A DNA stretch of 64,000 bases from assembly GCA_947495985.1 (NCBI GenBank), contig CANMBD010000003.1, forward strand, positions 1-64,000, in the 5' to 3' direction. Position 1 is the first letter of the stretch. Each line of letters opens with the position of its first letter. Both the position numbers and the translations under genes were made by a program. Shown piece after piece: positions 63,119 through 64,000 of the stretch. The notes under the pieces are model-generated. The model saw only the letters and a program-made list of their open reading frames with translations, did not search any database and had not been told where the DNA came from. The DNA is from an uncultured Sphingomonadaceae bacterium. GTDB taxonomy: Bacteria; Pseudomonadota; Alphaproteobacteria; Sphingomonadales; Sphingomonadaceae.

Positions 63119-64000
63119 CTAGTTGCGACGGCGGCGCATTTGCGTGCGCCGATCCCTAAGGTTCTGGCGCGGCTTGGCAGTCTTGCGAAGCTGTTTTGCA
63201 CGTTCGCGCATGCGTGCGCGTTCGGCCGGTGTCGCGTGCTGATAGCGGTCGCGCAGCTGCTCCAGCCGCTGGGGTGCGACCGGAATCGCCGCCGCCGGCG
63301 TTAGCGAAATGGTGGACTCGTCCACCTCGACATCGCCGGTGGTGATTTCAGGCGTCTCGATCGGCTCAGCTGCGTCGATGGACGTGGTGGATTCTTCGCC
63401 TGGTTCGGAAGGTGCGGGCGAAAGCGGCTCGGATGAAGATGCTTGCTCCTCGGCCAATATGCCGGCCAGTCGCTCTTTGGCAATTGCCTGCCGTTCGGGC
63501 GGCAACGCCTCAATCCGCTCTAACAGTTTTTCCTTTTGGGCCGGTGTCGCGTTCAGAATTTTTTCACGGACGAGCTGGCCTCGCTCCGCCGTCCTGCTGG
63601 CTTTCCGTTCTATCCGCACCTGTTTGACCGCAGAACGTAACTCTTCTGGCGTGGCCTGGCCGGAGCGTATCAGCTTTCTGGATGCCGCCCTCAGCACCAC
63701 TCTTTTTTGCCGGGGGCGCAACTGTTGGAAACGCGGTGCATCAGTGACGCGTTCCAGCATATTTTGGGCGTTTTTCTGACCTTCTGAAAGCGCTGCTTCT
63801 TCAATAGCAGATCCCGTTTCTCCAATCAGCTGTGCCGATCCGGCGGAAGCGGGATCTGTTTTGCGTGCCAAGGGGATGGCCGCAGGTTTCGGCTCGGCGA
63901 CTATTTCCAAGCTCCGGGCGATATCGGAAAGGACCGGCACCTCGACGGGTTCGCCCAACAGCCCCATCGCTGCCGCCGTTGCCGACATAAGCCCGACGGT
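63119..64000 (-). CDS. Arg-rich protein with DUF3106-like repeats, 5' end beyond window
   Basis: At least 293 residues are visible; the frame stays open at the window edge, with TVGL before the first ATG at 63988, so the true start may lie outside. The hydrophobic segment TVGLMSATAAAMGLLGE at the beginning could be part of a signal or TM segment. Two DUF3106-like stretches have the pattern RPRQKRVVLRAA and ATPAQKEKLLERIEALPPERQ, and a third is ATPAERARMRERAKQLRK. The tail ends RRTQMRRRRN. It belongs with the two small basic exported proteins that follow. Confidence 0.62.
   Translation of the reverse strand, partial: TVGLMSATAAAMGLLGEPVEVPVLSDIARSLEIVAEPKPAAIPLARKTDPASAGSAQLIGETGSAIEEAALSEGQKNAQNMLERVTDAPRFQQLRPRQKRVVLRAASRKLIRSGQATPEELRSAVKQVRIERKASRTAERGQLVREKILNATPAQKEKLLERIEALPPERQAIAKERLAGILAEEQASSSEPLSPAPSEPGEESTTSIDAAEPIETPEITTGDVEVDESTISLTPAAAIPVAPQRLEQLRDRYQHATPAERARMRERAKQLRKTAKPRQNLRDRRTQMRRRRN

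Overview
The window looks like a chromosomal segment of an alphaproteobacterium of the order Sphingomonadales. The evidence is the end of an rRNA operon laid out as 23S-5S-tRNA-fMet, a sphingan-like exopolysaccharide locus, TonB-dependent uptake genes, and many GTG/TTG starts. I infer the order from gene content and did not run a phylogeny.

Layout. 1-1517: 3' end of 23S rRNA, 5S rRNA and initiator tRNA with terminators. 1431-2736: a roughly 1.2 kb insertion flanked by a 100-bp direct repeat of the tRNA 3' half plus its terminator, carrying one unknown gene and no integrase. 2752-18955: a Wzx/Wzy-type exopolysaccharide locus with priming transferase, five glycosyltransferases (GT2, GT4 x2, GT25 and the primer), flippase, polymerase, fused Wzc-type kinase, short OPX lipoprotein, beta-barrel, pyruvyl- and acetyltransferases, and a beta-helix (lyase-like) protein. 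19264-24387: a TetR-controlled set (GST, GMC oxidoreductase, DsbA-like isomerase, atypical SDR), probably catabolic. 24649-31933: a minus-strand unit behind a Fur/Zur-like palindrome: MerC-like protein, TonB receptor, DUF1624 membrane protein, and a NosF-like ABC ATPase with two DUF3526 permeases; probably metal or metallophore uptake.

32316-44616 is the most interesting region. An arsenite methyltransferase with all four diagnostic cysteines lies divergent from a radical SAM enzyme. Around them are an MTA-phosphorylase-type enzyme, the two glycosyltransferase families named for arsenosugar clusters (TIGR04282 and TIGR04283), an extended SDR, a PiT phosphate permease, a membrane rhodanese, a fatty-acid-hydroxylase-type membrane enzyme, a DUF547 protein, a second methyltransferase and a GT-C/GT2 fusion. 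I read it as an arsenosugar or arsenolipid pathway: methylation, 5'-deoxyadenosylation, phosphorolytic loss of adenine, sugar activation and glycosyl transfer. GTTACA/TGTAAC motifs recur in its intergenic regions.

44884-46524 is a secreted beta-propeller-like protein. 46654-52729 is a complete glpSTPQUV glycerol ABC importer, preceded by a translationally coupled 25-codon ORF. 53340-61467 is a compact seven-gene unit of unknown purpose: P-loop protein, fused ABC transporter, alpha/beta hydrolase, OprO/P-type porin, histidine kinase, response regulator and outer-membrane barrel. 62059-64000 holds three exported proteins with very basic C termini; the last runs off the window.
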